The translations under genes and the position numbers were made by a program. The notes beneath the pieces are model-generated. The model did not search any database and was not told the origin of the DNA. It saw only the letters and a program-made list of their open reading frames with translations. A DNA stretch of 64,000 nt from Neostapfia colusana. Taxonomy: Eukaryota; Streptophyta; Magnoliopsida; Poales; Poaceae. Below are positions 34,218 through 47,063 of this stretch, one piece after another. Position 1 is the stretch's first letter; every line of letters begins with the position of its first letter. Location of the stretch: positions 54,163,671 to 54,227,670 of the forward strand of contig JASWHV010000008.1 in assembly GCA_030760725.1 (NCBI GenBank), written 5' to 3'.

Positions 34218-35016
34218 ACATCATTGTGTATTCTTTGCATCTGTTCCTTGGTTCCTTTTGAACAAAAGCCTTCTCATGGACAGATCGCTTGATGATCAGT
34301 TTGATCTAAAGACAAGATCATCGCCACGTCCACCTTTGATCCGAACATCTCTGTCCATGCAAGCCGTACAAGAACACGTGCAAACCAATCTAATAAAACT
34401 AATCATAGGATAACATGCATATGCATCATCGCATCTAGTTTAAGGTTTGTGCATGATATTGATTGTTGTGAATCTTGTATGCATGTGATCCTATATAGCA
34501 GGACAAGCTCAGGGATCTGTTTACGACAAACTGCAACAACAAGGTTTTGAGATCCAAGAACCACCGGAACCGCAAGAACAAGGCAAGTGCTCCTTGACCA
34601 TATTGATCCTATGTTTCGGGTGAAACTGTTTTGTTTTGCGAAAAGGTGTGTGTGCTGAGTCAAACATGATGGGAAACCTTTTTATAGGAGTTTACTAGTA
34701 TTGGTTAAACCACCCTTGTCGCTAGGGATGTTTATGAGTCGGGTATGGTTTTTGCTTTCTGCTTCGCTGAGTCCATGGGATTGGGAAGCGAGATAGATGT
34801 GTCTAGCTAACTGCACTCGTAATGATAATGAGAAATTGATGATGTTAATGAACATGGATCGGAGGGAGATCTAGGCAAGCCTGGGTTTGTGAATGAGGTA
34901 CCATGAGATGGTGATTTACTTGCCGTAGGTCTAAGGACCGGTTCATGCATGCACATGCCAGGATAACAGTGCCACCACAAGGCCAAGTATGGGTGCGGCT
35001 TAGCTGAGTAATTAGG

Positions 35017-38000
35017 TGTAACACCCAAAAACCTGCTAAAGAGGGGAATTTAAAAAAAATTGGACGTATTGCATGTGGTGCAGAAATTCAAATGCAAACT
35101 GGAATTTAGATTTGAATCAAACCAGAAAAAGGAAAAAGAAAACCAAAACCGGCCAGTGGGCCGAAACCCGCCAGCCGGCCCAAGACCGCGCGCGCCAGCC
35201 AGCCCAAACCCGCGCCCCTCCCCCCTCTCTCCCTCTCTCTGACACGCGGGGCCCGCAGTCATCTTCTTCCCCCGCGCGCCCCAACCGACCCCGGTCTCTC
35301 TCTCGCGCCCGATCGAAACCAACCCCCGGAACCCGCTCTCCCAGCCCCGATTTCCGGTCCCGGACGCCCCAACGTGATCTCAACAGACCGCCGCCCTCCC
35401 TCGTCCATTTAAATGCTGAAATCCGCCCCTTTTTCCTCCCCGATCGGCCATTTTTCTCTCCGGTGAGAACCGAAGCTTCTACCGCCGATTTCCTTCGATC
35501 CTTGCTCAAATTTCCTGATCTAACGTGCTGATCACGTTCCACCGCAGCCGGGGAGCCCTGCAGGTGAAAGAAACGACGTGTCTTGCACCCCAACTGCCAT
35601 TTCGACGTGCACCGAAGACCATCGCCATTGAAGCTCGCCGCCGACCGACTTCCAGGGCCTCCGAGTGCAGGAAAATCCCTAGGTGAGCATCCCCTACCCC
35701 TCCGCAGCCGATCCGTGCAAAAAGATGTGAGTTCTAGCGTGTAGCGACAAAAGCCGAGGCTGCGCCGGCAAGATCACCGCCCCCGCCGCCGCACGCGCGG
35801 GCTGGCTCCGGCCAAGGCGACGTGGCCCCTTGAGGGCCATCTATTTTAAATCGCACGGTAGAAATCAAATCGACGCGTACCGCTTCGGCAATCTAATTTG
35901 AGCCGTCTGTTTTAAATCCAACGGCCCACATCAGCCCCGCATTATAAAGGCCAGGATTCTTACGCGCTACCCCCTGGGGATCTCGGAAAACACGAGCTAG
36001 CCCCGGAAACTTCTGATCAAGCCCCTGGACCTTCAGAAATTCATGTAAATTCATTTAAAAATCAGTTTTAACCCCTGGACTTAATAAAAATTAGGAAAAC
36101 CCCTCTTTTATGTGTAGTTAGGCCCCTGAAAATTTAGGAAATAGTAAATTAAACCCTGCAGTAGGGTGGATTTGCCTTTTAGACCCTATAGGATATTAAA
36201 TTCAGAAATTTGAATATGTGACTAGGATTTAAATTTAAAACATGAGGCATACACATGTGCAAATGCAAATTTAAACTCTCGTAGCACTTGGAAAACTTTA
36301 GAATGAGTCAAAAATAGATTTTAGGCTGAAATGAAATCTGCCTAAGTGATTGCTCATTTTTATTATCTCTAGAGACACATTTTAGGCTAGGAAATAATTC
36401 TAAAAAACTAGTAAAATAGATTTGAATTGTTTCACATCAGAGAGGAAGTTCAAAAATATTTTATTGAACATTTTAGATCAGAACCTATTCTGTTTAAGTG
36501 ACATGTCTAACTATTTTAATAGTAAAGTTCACTTTTAGGCATAGAAAATAAATCTGAAAATATAGGAAAATAGGTATGCATAATTAGAAAATGATAAATG
36601 AGGTCTCCAAATCCAAAAACTTCAATTTAGGATTTTGTAGAAGATCTGAAAACCTATTTGGAGTAGGGGATTACCTTTCATGCAAACTTTGTGGCTAAGA
36701 AGTGTATTGATTAATTATAAAGAATTTGTTCAAATTGGAAATTCATATATAGTGTGCAAATAGAAATCTGAGTACAAAAGTTAGAAATAATATGCATATG
36801 TTTAAAAGTGCATGTAGGCCAAAAATCAACACATCTAGGGTAACCACAACACTTAGAAATGTGAATGACTTCCATATGTATGTATGTGTGGTTTGCATGA
36901 AGTGAAAGTGTGGACTATGGCTTATGGATTGTTGTTTTCTTTTGCTATGTGTATTGGCATGAGTAGAACCTGCCCCAGAGCAAGTTCTCCCCTTCCAAGA
37001 CCAAGACTTTTCATTCCCAGAGCAGCGGGAAGAAGGCAAGTGTCCTTGACCACTTTGATCCTATACTAGGATGTGTAGTTAGAATTAATTTGCATTTTCA
37101 ATTTGGAATATGATACCCATGCTAGGAAGTTTCCCTAGATTTTCATTATCTTATTTCCTTGTAGACTGGGTTGGGATTTATTTTATTATGTCATTCATTC
37201 TTGTTACTTATGCTTAGCCATGCTTAGAATAGGATAAGTGGGATATGAGATCAACTTATTTACCTTACTCTTAAATGAGACATTATGAGTTATGTAGAGG
37301 TAGGGATCAAGGCAAGTCGGATGATTTGGTTGGTGTTGGGTGCACGAGACTCGAGTTTGTGTTTAGTACTTGCCTGGATCCTAAGGACCGGTTCATGGAG
37401 CATGTATCCTGGCTTTACCGTGCCAACCACATGCTGAGATGTGGCAGCTTGGCCAATTAATTAGGTGTATCTCCGGCGTAGTATGGGTGTTTTGGATGGT
37501 GCGGGGAATAGGTGTCAGATAGACTACCATATGAACCACAAGGCTCAAGAGGGGGCCACTGCAGCGGGGTTGGAGCCTCTTGTATGCTGTTAAGGGTGAA
37601 ACCTCAGTGGGCCCACGCTCGTCGGGAATCCCTTTGTAAAGGCCTCGTTGTGATCTCCTGGCTACACACCTGGGAAGTGTGAATGTGGTTTTCGGCCACT
37701 GGCATAATGGAGGTTATTTTAGTCCACCCGGCAACGGGGGATGAAATCACTACATGTGGGTACAGTGGTGCAAACTCTGCAGAGTCAAAACTGTCATGAC
37801 AACCGTGCTCACGGTCAAGAGCGGCTTGGACTTATTCATGATTAGAGGATGATGAATTGGGAAGTTGAGTATGTTAAGCGGGAAGCTTAACATTGGAGAT
37901 GAGATTATGGTTACTTGATATTGATGATGGGTTGAGGGATTGGGACCATCTCACCTGTGTAGTAATGTAGTTGCTTAATAAGCTAAGGTGATAGGTATTA

Positions 38001-38438
38001 ATTGCGTAGTGCTTTAACCATGAGTTCAACCTCTCCTTGCTCTAGCCATGCATGACATAACTTTCCCACACTTGCTGAGTACCAACGGTACTCAAACTTG
38101 CTTTTCTGTTGGTTTTAAATTGCTGCTCAGGTCAAGGGGATGATGTGGTGTTCAATGACCAAGACTTTGGACCCGAAGAAGGTTTCTAGGGTCACGGAGT
38201 CCCCCGGGCAACACCTGTGACGGAGCCCACAAGATTTATATTCCGCTTCTTTTTTATTTACATATTATGAACTTATTATTGTCCATCGAGACGTATGCTA
38301 TGTAAGACTTATTTATATTTGAACACCTGGCTTGTAATATGATGATGCTTCACTATTTGTCATCACATGTATGAGAAAATGATCCTGGCATACATGTGAT
38401 ATTCACTCGGTTGTTCTTCGGAGAAACCGGGTGTGACA
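35017..38438 (+). repeat. Solo LTR S2 (3422 bp, family S)
   Basis: Runs from TGTAACACCC to ...CGGGTGTGACA with a perfect 5 bp duplication TTAGG (35012-35016 and 38439-38443). It is the same family as S1 in the same orientation, with no internal region. It has a GC-rich promoter-like start (35150-35960) and then AT-rich sequence; the module shared with G2 is at about 37380-37820. No gene. Confidence 0.93.
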
Positions 38439-39611
38439 TTAGGTAAGTTGCCAGAGTGTTATGGACTGTGGAAGGCGCGGGGAATGGAAGTAGAGTGAGG
38501 ACAGCCCTGGGAACTGCATGGCACAAGAGGGAGCCTGTGGGTGGGAGAATTGGAGATTCTAGCCTGCCGGTGAAACCTTAGTGAGTCCATACATCTAGTA
38601 ACCCCTTTGTAAATGCTATTTTGTGATCTCTTGACCATACACCGACGGTTGTGTACTGGTATAATGGAGGTTCTGCAGTTGCCGACGGGTGATGAAATCA
38701 CAAACTTGAGGGTAAAGAGGTGCAAACTCTGCAGAGTTCTAAAACTATCATGATAGCCGAGCTTACAGTCACGAGCGCCTGGCTAAACTGCCATGATTAG
38801 TTGGGATGGTTATTGGAAAGGTTTTTGGTTATCGTTATTGATTTTGGTTATGGTTTGGTTTTGGAACTGTTGAGTCCGGGTGATAAGATGGTTGCATGAC
38901 GGTTGAGTCATGGCAACGAGACTGGTCTCGGTGTGAGACGAAGCTGTTTATGAGATAAAATGGTAGCGAAGACGGGAAGGTATTCGTGGGATGGTAGCGA
39001 ATACGAGGAGGTATTTGTGAGTAAGGATGAAGTTGGATTAATGTTCGGATGGAACACGGAAAGTGATGGAGGTATGTTGGTAATTTAATACATGCTGAGA
39101 TTGCATTCATCTAAAGTTAAGTTGTTGTTTTATCATGGTTTTATAAATCTGCTTTTCTGCAAATGAGCCTTTTATACCTACCTTGTTATGAGCTACATAT
39201 CATGTGTTTCCCGCACTTGCTGAGTACATCATTGTACTCAAACTTGCATTATTATCTCCTCATCAGCAGCAGGAGAAAACTACTATGAAGACCAAGTGGA
39301 GCATTAGGGCGTGTGATCTATTCTCAACCTTTCCTGTGGAGGGTGTAGAGATGGAGCCACTTCTGCTTAGATTTGCTTCCGCCTTAGATCGCTTCCGCAT
39401 TAGAATAAAGACTTCCGCTGCATAGAAATAAGACTTCCGCTGTGAGCATGAGTCCAAGACTCATGAGACATTGTAATAACTCTGTTATTCGTGGTAATAT
39501 ATATTCTGAATTCAGTTTGTGGATTATATGTGTATGTGTGATGAACATCCTGGGCACACATATGCATTAGTTCTCGGTTCCATGGTTTTCCACAGAATTG
39601 AGGGCGTCACA

Positions 39612-40044
39612 GATTGGTATCAGAGCCACGGGTTGACAGTAGGTTACACGCCTAAATAAAAACCTCAGATTGATATTAGAGCCACGGGTTAACAGTAGGT
39701 TACATACCTAAATAGGAATTAGACACAGATTGGTAGTTAAGCCACGCTGACCAAAGGAAGCACCCTAGGACGCTTAGATTGGCTTTAAAACTACCTTGGC
39801 ATAGGAAACCGGCCTTGAATAGGAGTTGTATGAGCCCTTGCAACGATTGTTTGTGATTGTGTGCTTAGTGTGAACTGTGGGACGTCCCCAAACGTTGTCC
39901 ATATCCGCACGTAAGAGGTGTGAGATGTCTTGGCACTTGTTCACATCCTCATATGGGCTAATATATATATAGTCCAACTCACCTTGATGCATCTAGATGA
40001 GGGAACCTATCTAATCTTCTATTCTATTTCGTCCTCTCTCACAG
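39612..40044 (+). other. Element C PBS and leader with tandem PBS-like units
   Basis: The PBS TGGTATCAGAGCC is at 39615-39627. Degenerate repeats of the PBS and its ~56-60 bp downstream unit follow at about 39666 (TTGATATTAGAGCCACGGG), 39726 (TTGGTAGTTAAGCCACG) and 39777. The rest is non-coding leader up to the gag ATG. Confidence 0.8.
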
Positions 40045-43000
40045 ATGGTGAGGGAAAACGCCGGCCGAAGGAACATCCAAGAGGATGACCACGAGGAAGT
40101 TCCTGTTAACCCGGGAGCTGGCGAGAACCATCTGGAAAGGTTGATGGCCATGCAAAACCAGCTGATGCAAACCATGATCCAAACTTTGGGTCAGTTGCAG
40201 GCCAACCACAACCCCGTTCTGGCACCACCGCCACCACCACCACCGGCTCACAACAGGTTGGGAGAGTTCATGAGGACTCGACCACCCACCTTTGCTCAAG
40301 CCAGCAACCCCATGGAGGCCGATGATTGTTAAAATCCATGGAGAAAAAGCTTGCCATTGTTCAGTGCAATGACCGAGAGAAGGTTCTCTTCGTGTCACAC
40401 CAACTTACGGGAGCCGCTGCTGACTGGTGGGATGCCCTGAGCAATGCTCATGCCGACCCGGAGACAATCACTTGGACTGAGTTCAAGGAAAGTTTCCACT
40501 CTCATTACATCCCTGCTGGTGTAATGATGCTCAAGAGGCAGGAGTTCGAAGGTCTCCGCCAAGGACAGAAAAGTGTGAACGAGTATCTCAACAAGTTCAT
40601 ACAACTGTCCTGGTAGGCCCTCGAAGATGTCAACTCAGACCAGAGGAAGCAGTACCTGTTCATGAGAAGGTTGAACAATGACATCTAGGTTCAGCTCCTC
40701 AACAATGACTACGTAAGCTTTCAGAAGCTGGTTGACAAGGCCATAGTGGTCGAAAACAAGATCCGAGAGATCGAACGAGAGTGCAGGAGGAAGATGCCAT
40801 ACCAGCCTCAAGGGAGCAACGTACGACCTCAGAACATGCCGCCTGCACCGCAGTATGGATCGACCACTCCTGCATACCGCCCCGGTCAGCCACCACAGCA
40901 ACAACCCGTTGCTCCAGCACCTCGTGTGCCCATGCCTCCTGCGCCCCGACCTAACAATGGCGCTCCTGTTCAAAACCCCCACCCCAACGTACCTGCTGCC
41001 GTAGGCAACAGGGCATGCTTTGCATGCGGGGAAGTAGGACACTTCGCGAACCAGTGCCTGAGGAGAGGCCCTGGACAGCAAGGTAACGTGCCCAAGCAGA
41101 ACCCGCGACTAAATAGAGGGGACAATCAAGGAAACCGTGGACAGCAGAACTATGCTCGTGGCCACGTGAATCATGTCTCTGCTGAGGAAGCACAACAGGC
41201 TGAGGACGTCGTAATTGGTATGTTCCTTGCCAACTCCAACCCAGCCACCATCTTATTTGATTCTGGAGCATCACATTCCTTCATATCATCCAAATATGTT
41301 GCCAAACATCATCTACCCGTATCCCACTTAGAATGTGCTATGTTAGTAAATTCTCCCGGAGGAGAAATGAGGACTAATATAGTATGTCCGAAAGTAAGCC
41401 TTAAAATAAGGGGGGTAGACTTCCTTGCCAACCTTATTGTCTTGGACTCCCAAGGGATTGACATCATACTCGGAATGGATTGGTTAAGCAAGCACAATGG
41501 AGTAATCCAATGTGCTGAAAGGAGCGTGCAGTTTATAAACAAGCACGGTATTCATGTCGAGTTTGAGTCAGCCCAGCAAACAACCGAACGGGCAATCTTG
41601 AACCACGTCGAAGGTACAACCTTGGACAACATTCCAGTGGTTCAGGAATTTTTGGACGTGTTCCCGGAAGAGCTTCCAGGTATGCCACCTGACCGGGACA
41701 TTGAGTTTGCCATAGATTTGGTGCCCGGAACTGCACCCATAGCCAAGAGACCCTATAGGATGCCCGTCAATGAGCTAGTAGAACTCAAGAAGCAAATTCA
41801 AGAACAGTTGGAGAAGGGTTTTATCCGTCCAAGCTCGTCACCATGGGGAGCTCCGGTGCTCTTCGTAGACAAGAAGGATGGAACCCATAGGATGTGCGTG
41901 GACTATAGGTCTCTCAACGAGGTAACAATCAAGAATAAATACCCTCTGCCCCCTATAGAGGACCTATTCGACCAAATGAAAGGAGCCCGAGTGTTCTCCA
42001 AGATAGATCTTCGGTCGGGATATTTCCAGCTGAAGATTAAGCCTTCCGATATACCCATGACAGCCTTTCGAACACGGTATGGTTCGTATGAATATACCGT
42101 CATGTCTTTTGGGTTGACAAATGCACCCGCATACTTCATGTACCTTATGAACAAGGTTTTCATGGAGTACTTGGACAAGTTAATCGTGGTTTTCATCGAT
42201 GACATTATGGTGTATTCAAAGAGTGAGGAGGAGCATGAAGAACATTTGAAATTGACCTTGCAGAAATTGCGCGAGCATCAATTGTATGCCAAGCTCAACA
42301 AGTGTCAATTTTGGCTAAAGGTAATATCTTTCCTAGGCCATATTATCTCCAAGGAAGGGGTATCAGTTGATCCCGGAAAGGTGAGAGATGTTCTGAAATG
42401 GGACCAACCGCAGAGCGTGAGGGATATTCGGAGTTTTCTTGGGATGGCTGGATACTATAGACTCTTCATTAAAGACTTCTCTAAAATAGCAAAACCTATG
42501 ATGGAGTTGCTAATGAAGGGGAAGGTCTTCCAATGAACACCAGCCTGCCAAGGAAGTTTTGAAGAACTCAAGAAATGGCTAACCACAACACCAGTTCTGG
42601 TATTACCAGACGTAAGCAAGAGCTTTGACATATATTGTAACGCATCCAGACAGGGGCTCGGATGTGTGCTCATGCAAGAAGGACAAGTGGTAGCCTATGC
42701 CTCACGGCAATTAAAGAAGCACAAGCTTAATTATCCTATACATGACTTGGAGCTAGCAGCTGTAGTGCATGCATTGAAGATTTGGAGACATTATATCCTT
42801 GGTCATCGATGTGAGATCTATACGGATCATAAAAGCCTCAAGTACATATTTACAGAAACGGATTTGAATTTGAGGCAACGTCGATGGTTGGAACTCATCA
42901 AGGATTACGATGTTAGAATCAACTACCACCCCGTAAAGGCCAATGTAGTAGCTAATGCATTGAGCCGAAAGGGAGCATGTCACCAACTCACCGTTCGGGA

Positions 43001-44543
43001 GCTACCACCCGAACTACGTAAGGAGTTCGAACGGTTACACCTCGGATTCTTGAACAACATGGAGATAATGGAGATCCACTCTTCATTGGAGCAAGAGATA
43101 AGAGAGGGCCAAGCAATGGATGAGGGGATCAAGGAGATCAAGGAAAGAATCCGACAAGGAATAGAGAATGATTTCAAGGAGGATGAGAAGGGTACGCTTT
43201 GGCTAGGAAAAAGGATTTGTGTGCCTAACGTAAAACACCTCCGCGACATGATATTGAAGGAGGCACATGATTCACCCTATTCCATACATCCCGGAAGTAC
43301 CAAAATGTACAAGGACTTGAAAACTTGTTATTGGTGGGATGGTATGAAGAGGGATATAGCCAAATACGTTGCCCTATGCGACACATGCCAACAGGTGAAG
43401 GCCGAACATCAAAGACCCGCTGGATTGTTGGCACCCTTGAAGGTACCCGAATGGAAGTGGGAGGACATCAGTATGGATTTCATCGTCGGATTGCCATGTA
43501 CTCAGTCGGGTTACGACTCCATCTGGGTCATCGTGGACCGATTGATGAAAACCGCCCATTTTCTCCCCATAAGGGCCAATTACAACGTTGCACAGTTAGC
43601 CGAGTTGTACATGGAGCAGATCGTGTGCCGTCATGGAGTCCTGAGGAGGATAGTCTCAGATCGAGGTTCTCAGTTTACCTCTAGATTCTGGAGGAAGCTG
43701 CAGAAAGCCATGGGTACACGACTGGATTTTAGCTCCGCCTATCACCCACAAACTGATGGACAAACCGAAAGGACAAACCAAATTCTGGAGGACATGTTGA
43801 GAGCTTGCGCCTTGAAACGTGGGCGTAGTTGGGATAGGAGTTTACCGTATGCCGAATTCTCCTATAACAACAGCTACCAAACTAGCTTGAAGGTGTCGCC
43901 TTTCGAAGCATTATATGGTAGACGGTGTAGAACGCCGCTGTTCTAGAACGAAACCGGAGAGAACCAGGTGTTTGGACCCAAAGTACTACAAGAAGCTGAA
44001 AAGCAAGTCCAAACGGTACGGGAGAACTTGAAGGCTGCTCAGTCACGACAGAAAGGCTATGCGGACAATAGGCGTAGGAAGTTGACCTTTGAAGTAGGAG
44101 ACTTCGTATACCTTAAAGTATTGCCTATCCGAGGCCAACGATGTTTTAACGTCAAATACAAGCTAGCACCTCGCTACATTGGACCATTTAAGATTTTGGA
44201 CAAGCAAGGAGAAGTAGCCTATCAACTAGAGCTCCCAAACCACCTCTCGGACGTACATGACGTGTTTCATGTATCCCAGCTCAAGAAGTGCTTGAGAGTA
44301 CCAGAGCAGCAAGTATTAATGGGAGAGCTTGAACTTCAAGAGGATCTGACTTATGCGGAACACCCTATCCGAATCTTGGACGTGAAGGAAAGGGTCACCC
44401 GGAACAAGGTGATTCGATGGTGCAAGGTACAATGGAGCCATCACACCGAAGCTGAAGCCACATGGGAGCGTGAAGAAGATATCAAGGCAGAATTTCCCCA
44501 TCTGTTCCCTACTAACGAATCTCGAGGACGAGATTCAATTTAA
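40045..44543 (+). pseudogene. gag-pol of element C, nearly intact but with stops
   Basis: Start ATG 40045 (MVRENAGRRNIQEDD). Gag core about 40320-40600; knuckle CFACGEVGHFANQC near 41017-41058; protease LFDSGASHSFIS near 41254; RT about 41800-42300 with FIDDIMVYS; RNase H (in relatives YCDASRQGLG; here Asp to Asn, YCNASRQGLG); integrase with HHCC finger about 43265-43390, MDFIVGLP, SDRGSQF and YHPQTDGQTERTNQ; chromodomain-like tail WSHHTEAEATWERE. Stop TAA is 44541-44543, overlapping the polypurine tract. Breaks: one base missing near 40328, TAG 40614-40616, TAG near 40686, TGA 42534-42536 (TGG in D) and TAG 43944-43946 (TGG in D). From 40746 to the end there are no frameshifts. Confidence 0.93.
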
Positions 44544-44554
44544 GGGGGTAGGTT
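44541..44554 (+). other. Polypurine tract of element C
   Basis: TAAGGGGGTAGGTT directly before the 3' LTR start TGTGACACC at 44555. It overlaps the pol stop codon. Confidence 0.85.
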
Positions 44555-47063
44555 TGTGACACCCTCATCTCTGGTTTATGCATGTATTCATATTACATGT
44601 AGAGAAAAACATTTTAAAAGAAGTGGGAACAGAGAAATTATCAAATAGATGGCCAGTAAGAGCCGAATCTAGTTCACAGAAAGCATCGAGGACAACTTCC
44701 GCGGCCCGCCGGCCACGTGGCAGGCTCGGGGCTCATCTCCGCTAAGAGGGAGAGGTCCGACCCTGAGGAACACGTATTGCTTGGAGCTAGCCTCTGCGGA
44801 AGAAGCAAAGGCATTTCTGTGGGACACGTGTCGCCACCGGAGCTTATCTCTTGGAGGTCCGACACTGTTGGACACGTGTTAACCTCGGAGCACGTCTCTA
44901 AGGAAAGACGGAGAGACCGGCACTAATACGTGGCATGCGCGGAACCACCTCCGAGTAAGAGAGGAGGTCCCGACCGCCAGGATACGTGGCATACGCGGAG
45001 CTCACCCCCGAAGGAGAAGGGAGGTCTCGCTCGTTGACAGCGGCACAACCGGAGCTCGTCTCTGCGGAGAAGGAAATACCAGGCCCCGGAGGACACGTGG
45101 AGCTTCCGAAGCGCATCACCATGGAGGTAACAAGTTCTGGAGCGGTTTTTACGCGTAATAATACCGATACGTAAAGGAAACTGACCTGAATTCCATGATG
45201 TTACTAAAGATAAGAAGTTAGGATCCAACAACGATCTGAATAAGACTCTTATTCGGGGTACAATCAGATTAGGACTCTTCTCTTCCCGATTATAAATAGA
45301 ACCCAGAACCTCTGGCCGAAACCACAAACTTCTTTTCCATCTCCTGAGCCGACGACTTAGAGCCCTATCCCTAACTCGCCGAGAAAACCATCGCCGAAGC
45401 ACAGCAAGGAAGATCACCGGAGGAAAGCCAAAAAGGTCTGAGGAGGACCTCGAAACTGAGAAGAACGTAAGGTAGGACTCCTATACCACCTTACGACATC
45501 ATTGTGTATTCTTTGCATCTGTTCCTTGGTTCCTTTCGAACAGAAGCCTTCTCGTGGACAGATCACTTGATGATCAGTTTGATCTAAAGACAAGATCATC
45601 GCCACATCCACCTTTGATCCGAACATCTCTATCCATGCAAGCCATACAAGAACACGTGCAAACCAATCTAATAAAACTAATCATAGGATAACATGCATAT
45701 GCATCATCGCATCTACTTTAAGGTTTGTGCATGATATTGATTGCTGTGAATCTTGTATGCACGTGATCCTATATAGCGGGACAAGCTCAGGGAGCTGTTT
45801 ACGACGAACTGCAACAACAAAGTTTTGAGATCCAAAAACCACCGGAACCGCAAGAACAAGGCAAGTGCTCCTTGACCATATTGATCCTATATTTTGGGTG
45901 AAACTGTTTTGTTTTGCGAAAAGGTGTGTGTGCTGAGTCAAACATGATGGGAAACCCTTTTATAGGAGTTTACTAGTATTGGTTAAACCACCCTTGTCGC
46001 TAGGGATGTTTATGAGTCGGGTATGGTTTTTGCTTTATGCTTCGCTGAGTCCAAGGGATTGGGAAGCGAGATAGATGTGTCTAGCTAACTGCACTCGTAA
46101 TGATAATGAGAAACTGATGATGTTAATGAACATGGATCGGAGGCAGATCTAGGCAAGCCTGGGTTTGTGAATGAGGTAGCATGAGATGGTGGTTTACTTG
46201 CCGTAGATCTAAGGATCGGTTCATGCATGCACATGCTAGGATAACAGTGCCACCACAAGGCCAAGTATGGGTGCGACTTAGCTGAGTAATTAGGTAAGTT
46301 GCTAGAGTGTTATGGACTGTGGAAGGCGCGAGGAATGGGAGTCGAGTGAGGACTGCCCTAGGAACTGCATGGCACAAGAGGAGGCCCGTGGGTGGGAGAA
46401 TTGGAGATTCTAGCCTGCCGGTGAAACCTTAGTGAGTCCATACATCTAGTAACCCCTTTGTAAAGGCTATTTTGTGATCTCTTGACCATACACCGACGGC
46501 TGTGTACTGGTATAATGGAGGCTCTGCAGTCGCCGACGGGTGACGAAATCACAAACTTGTGGGTAAAGAGGTGCAAACTCTGCAGAGTTCTAAAACTATC
46601 ATGATAGCCGAGCTTACGGTCACGAGCGCCTGGCTAAACTGCCATGATTAGTTGGGATGGTTATTGGGAAGGTTTTTGGTTATGGTTATTGATTTTGGTT
46701 ATGGTTTGGTTTTCGGACTGTTGAGTCCGGGTGATAAGATGGTTGCATGACGGTTGAGTCATGGCAACGAGATTGGTCTCGGTGTGAGACGAAGCTGTTT
46801 ATGAGATAAGATGGTAGCGAATACGGGAAGGTATTCGTGAGATTGTAGCGAATACGAGGAGGTATTCGTGAGTAAGGATGAAGTTGGATTAATGTTCGGA
46901 TGGAACACGGAAAGTGATGGAGGTATGCTGGTAATTTAATACATGCTGGGATTGCATTCATCTAAAGTTAAGTTGTTGTTTTATCATGGTTTTATAAATC
47001 TGCTTTTCTGCAAATGAGCCTTTTATACCTACCTTGTTATGAGCTACATATCATGTGTTTCCC
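44555..47063 (+). repeat. 3' LTR of element C, truncated by element D
   Basis: Matches the 5' LTR of C from its first base to ...CATGTGTTTCCC, where D begins. The missing part (GCACTTGCTGAG onward) should lie beyond D, off-window. The five bases TTCCC (47059-47063) are the expected duplication. It contains a G-box array (about 44713-45095), the hairpin (about 45465), CCTTTGTAAAGG (46455-46466), ACTCTGCAGAGT (46577-46588) and CTATCATGATAG (46596-46607). No gene. Confidence 0.92.

Larger units (their letters stand above)
33278..39611 (+). repeat. 5' LTR of element C, split by solo LTR S2
   Basis: The LTR proper is 33278-35016 plus 38444-39611, about 2.9 kb, with TTAGG duplicated around S2. In order: G-box array (33437-33822), TATA (about 34013), CGTAAGGT hairpin (34188-34217), dyad module (about 34920-35016 and 38444-38790), GAGTAC...GTACTC hairpin (about 39221) and ...GGGCGTCACA end. 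No gene. Confidence 0.92.
33278..47063 (+). mobile_element. Element C: G2 gypsy element, interrupted by S2 and D
   Basis: The order is 5' LTR 33278-39611 (with S2 inside), PBS/leader 39612-40044, gag-pol 40045-44543, polypurine tract and 3' LTR 44555-47063 (cut by D). The LTR starts are the same at 33278 and 44555 (TGTGACACCCTCATCTCTGG). It is inserted in X's pol. The 5' and 3' LTRs can be aligned over about 2.5 kb and look highly similar. Confidence 0.93.

Noticed and set aside
35117..35593. 158-codon minus-strand frame in S2
   Set aside because: It covers the GC-rich U3/leader and has low-complexity Arg/Gly composition; it is not supported by S1.
43325..43684. 119-codon + strand frame overlapping C integrase (also 15451-15810 in B)
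   Set aside because: It is an out-of-frame shadow of the integrase coding sequence.
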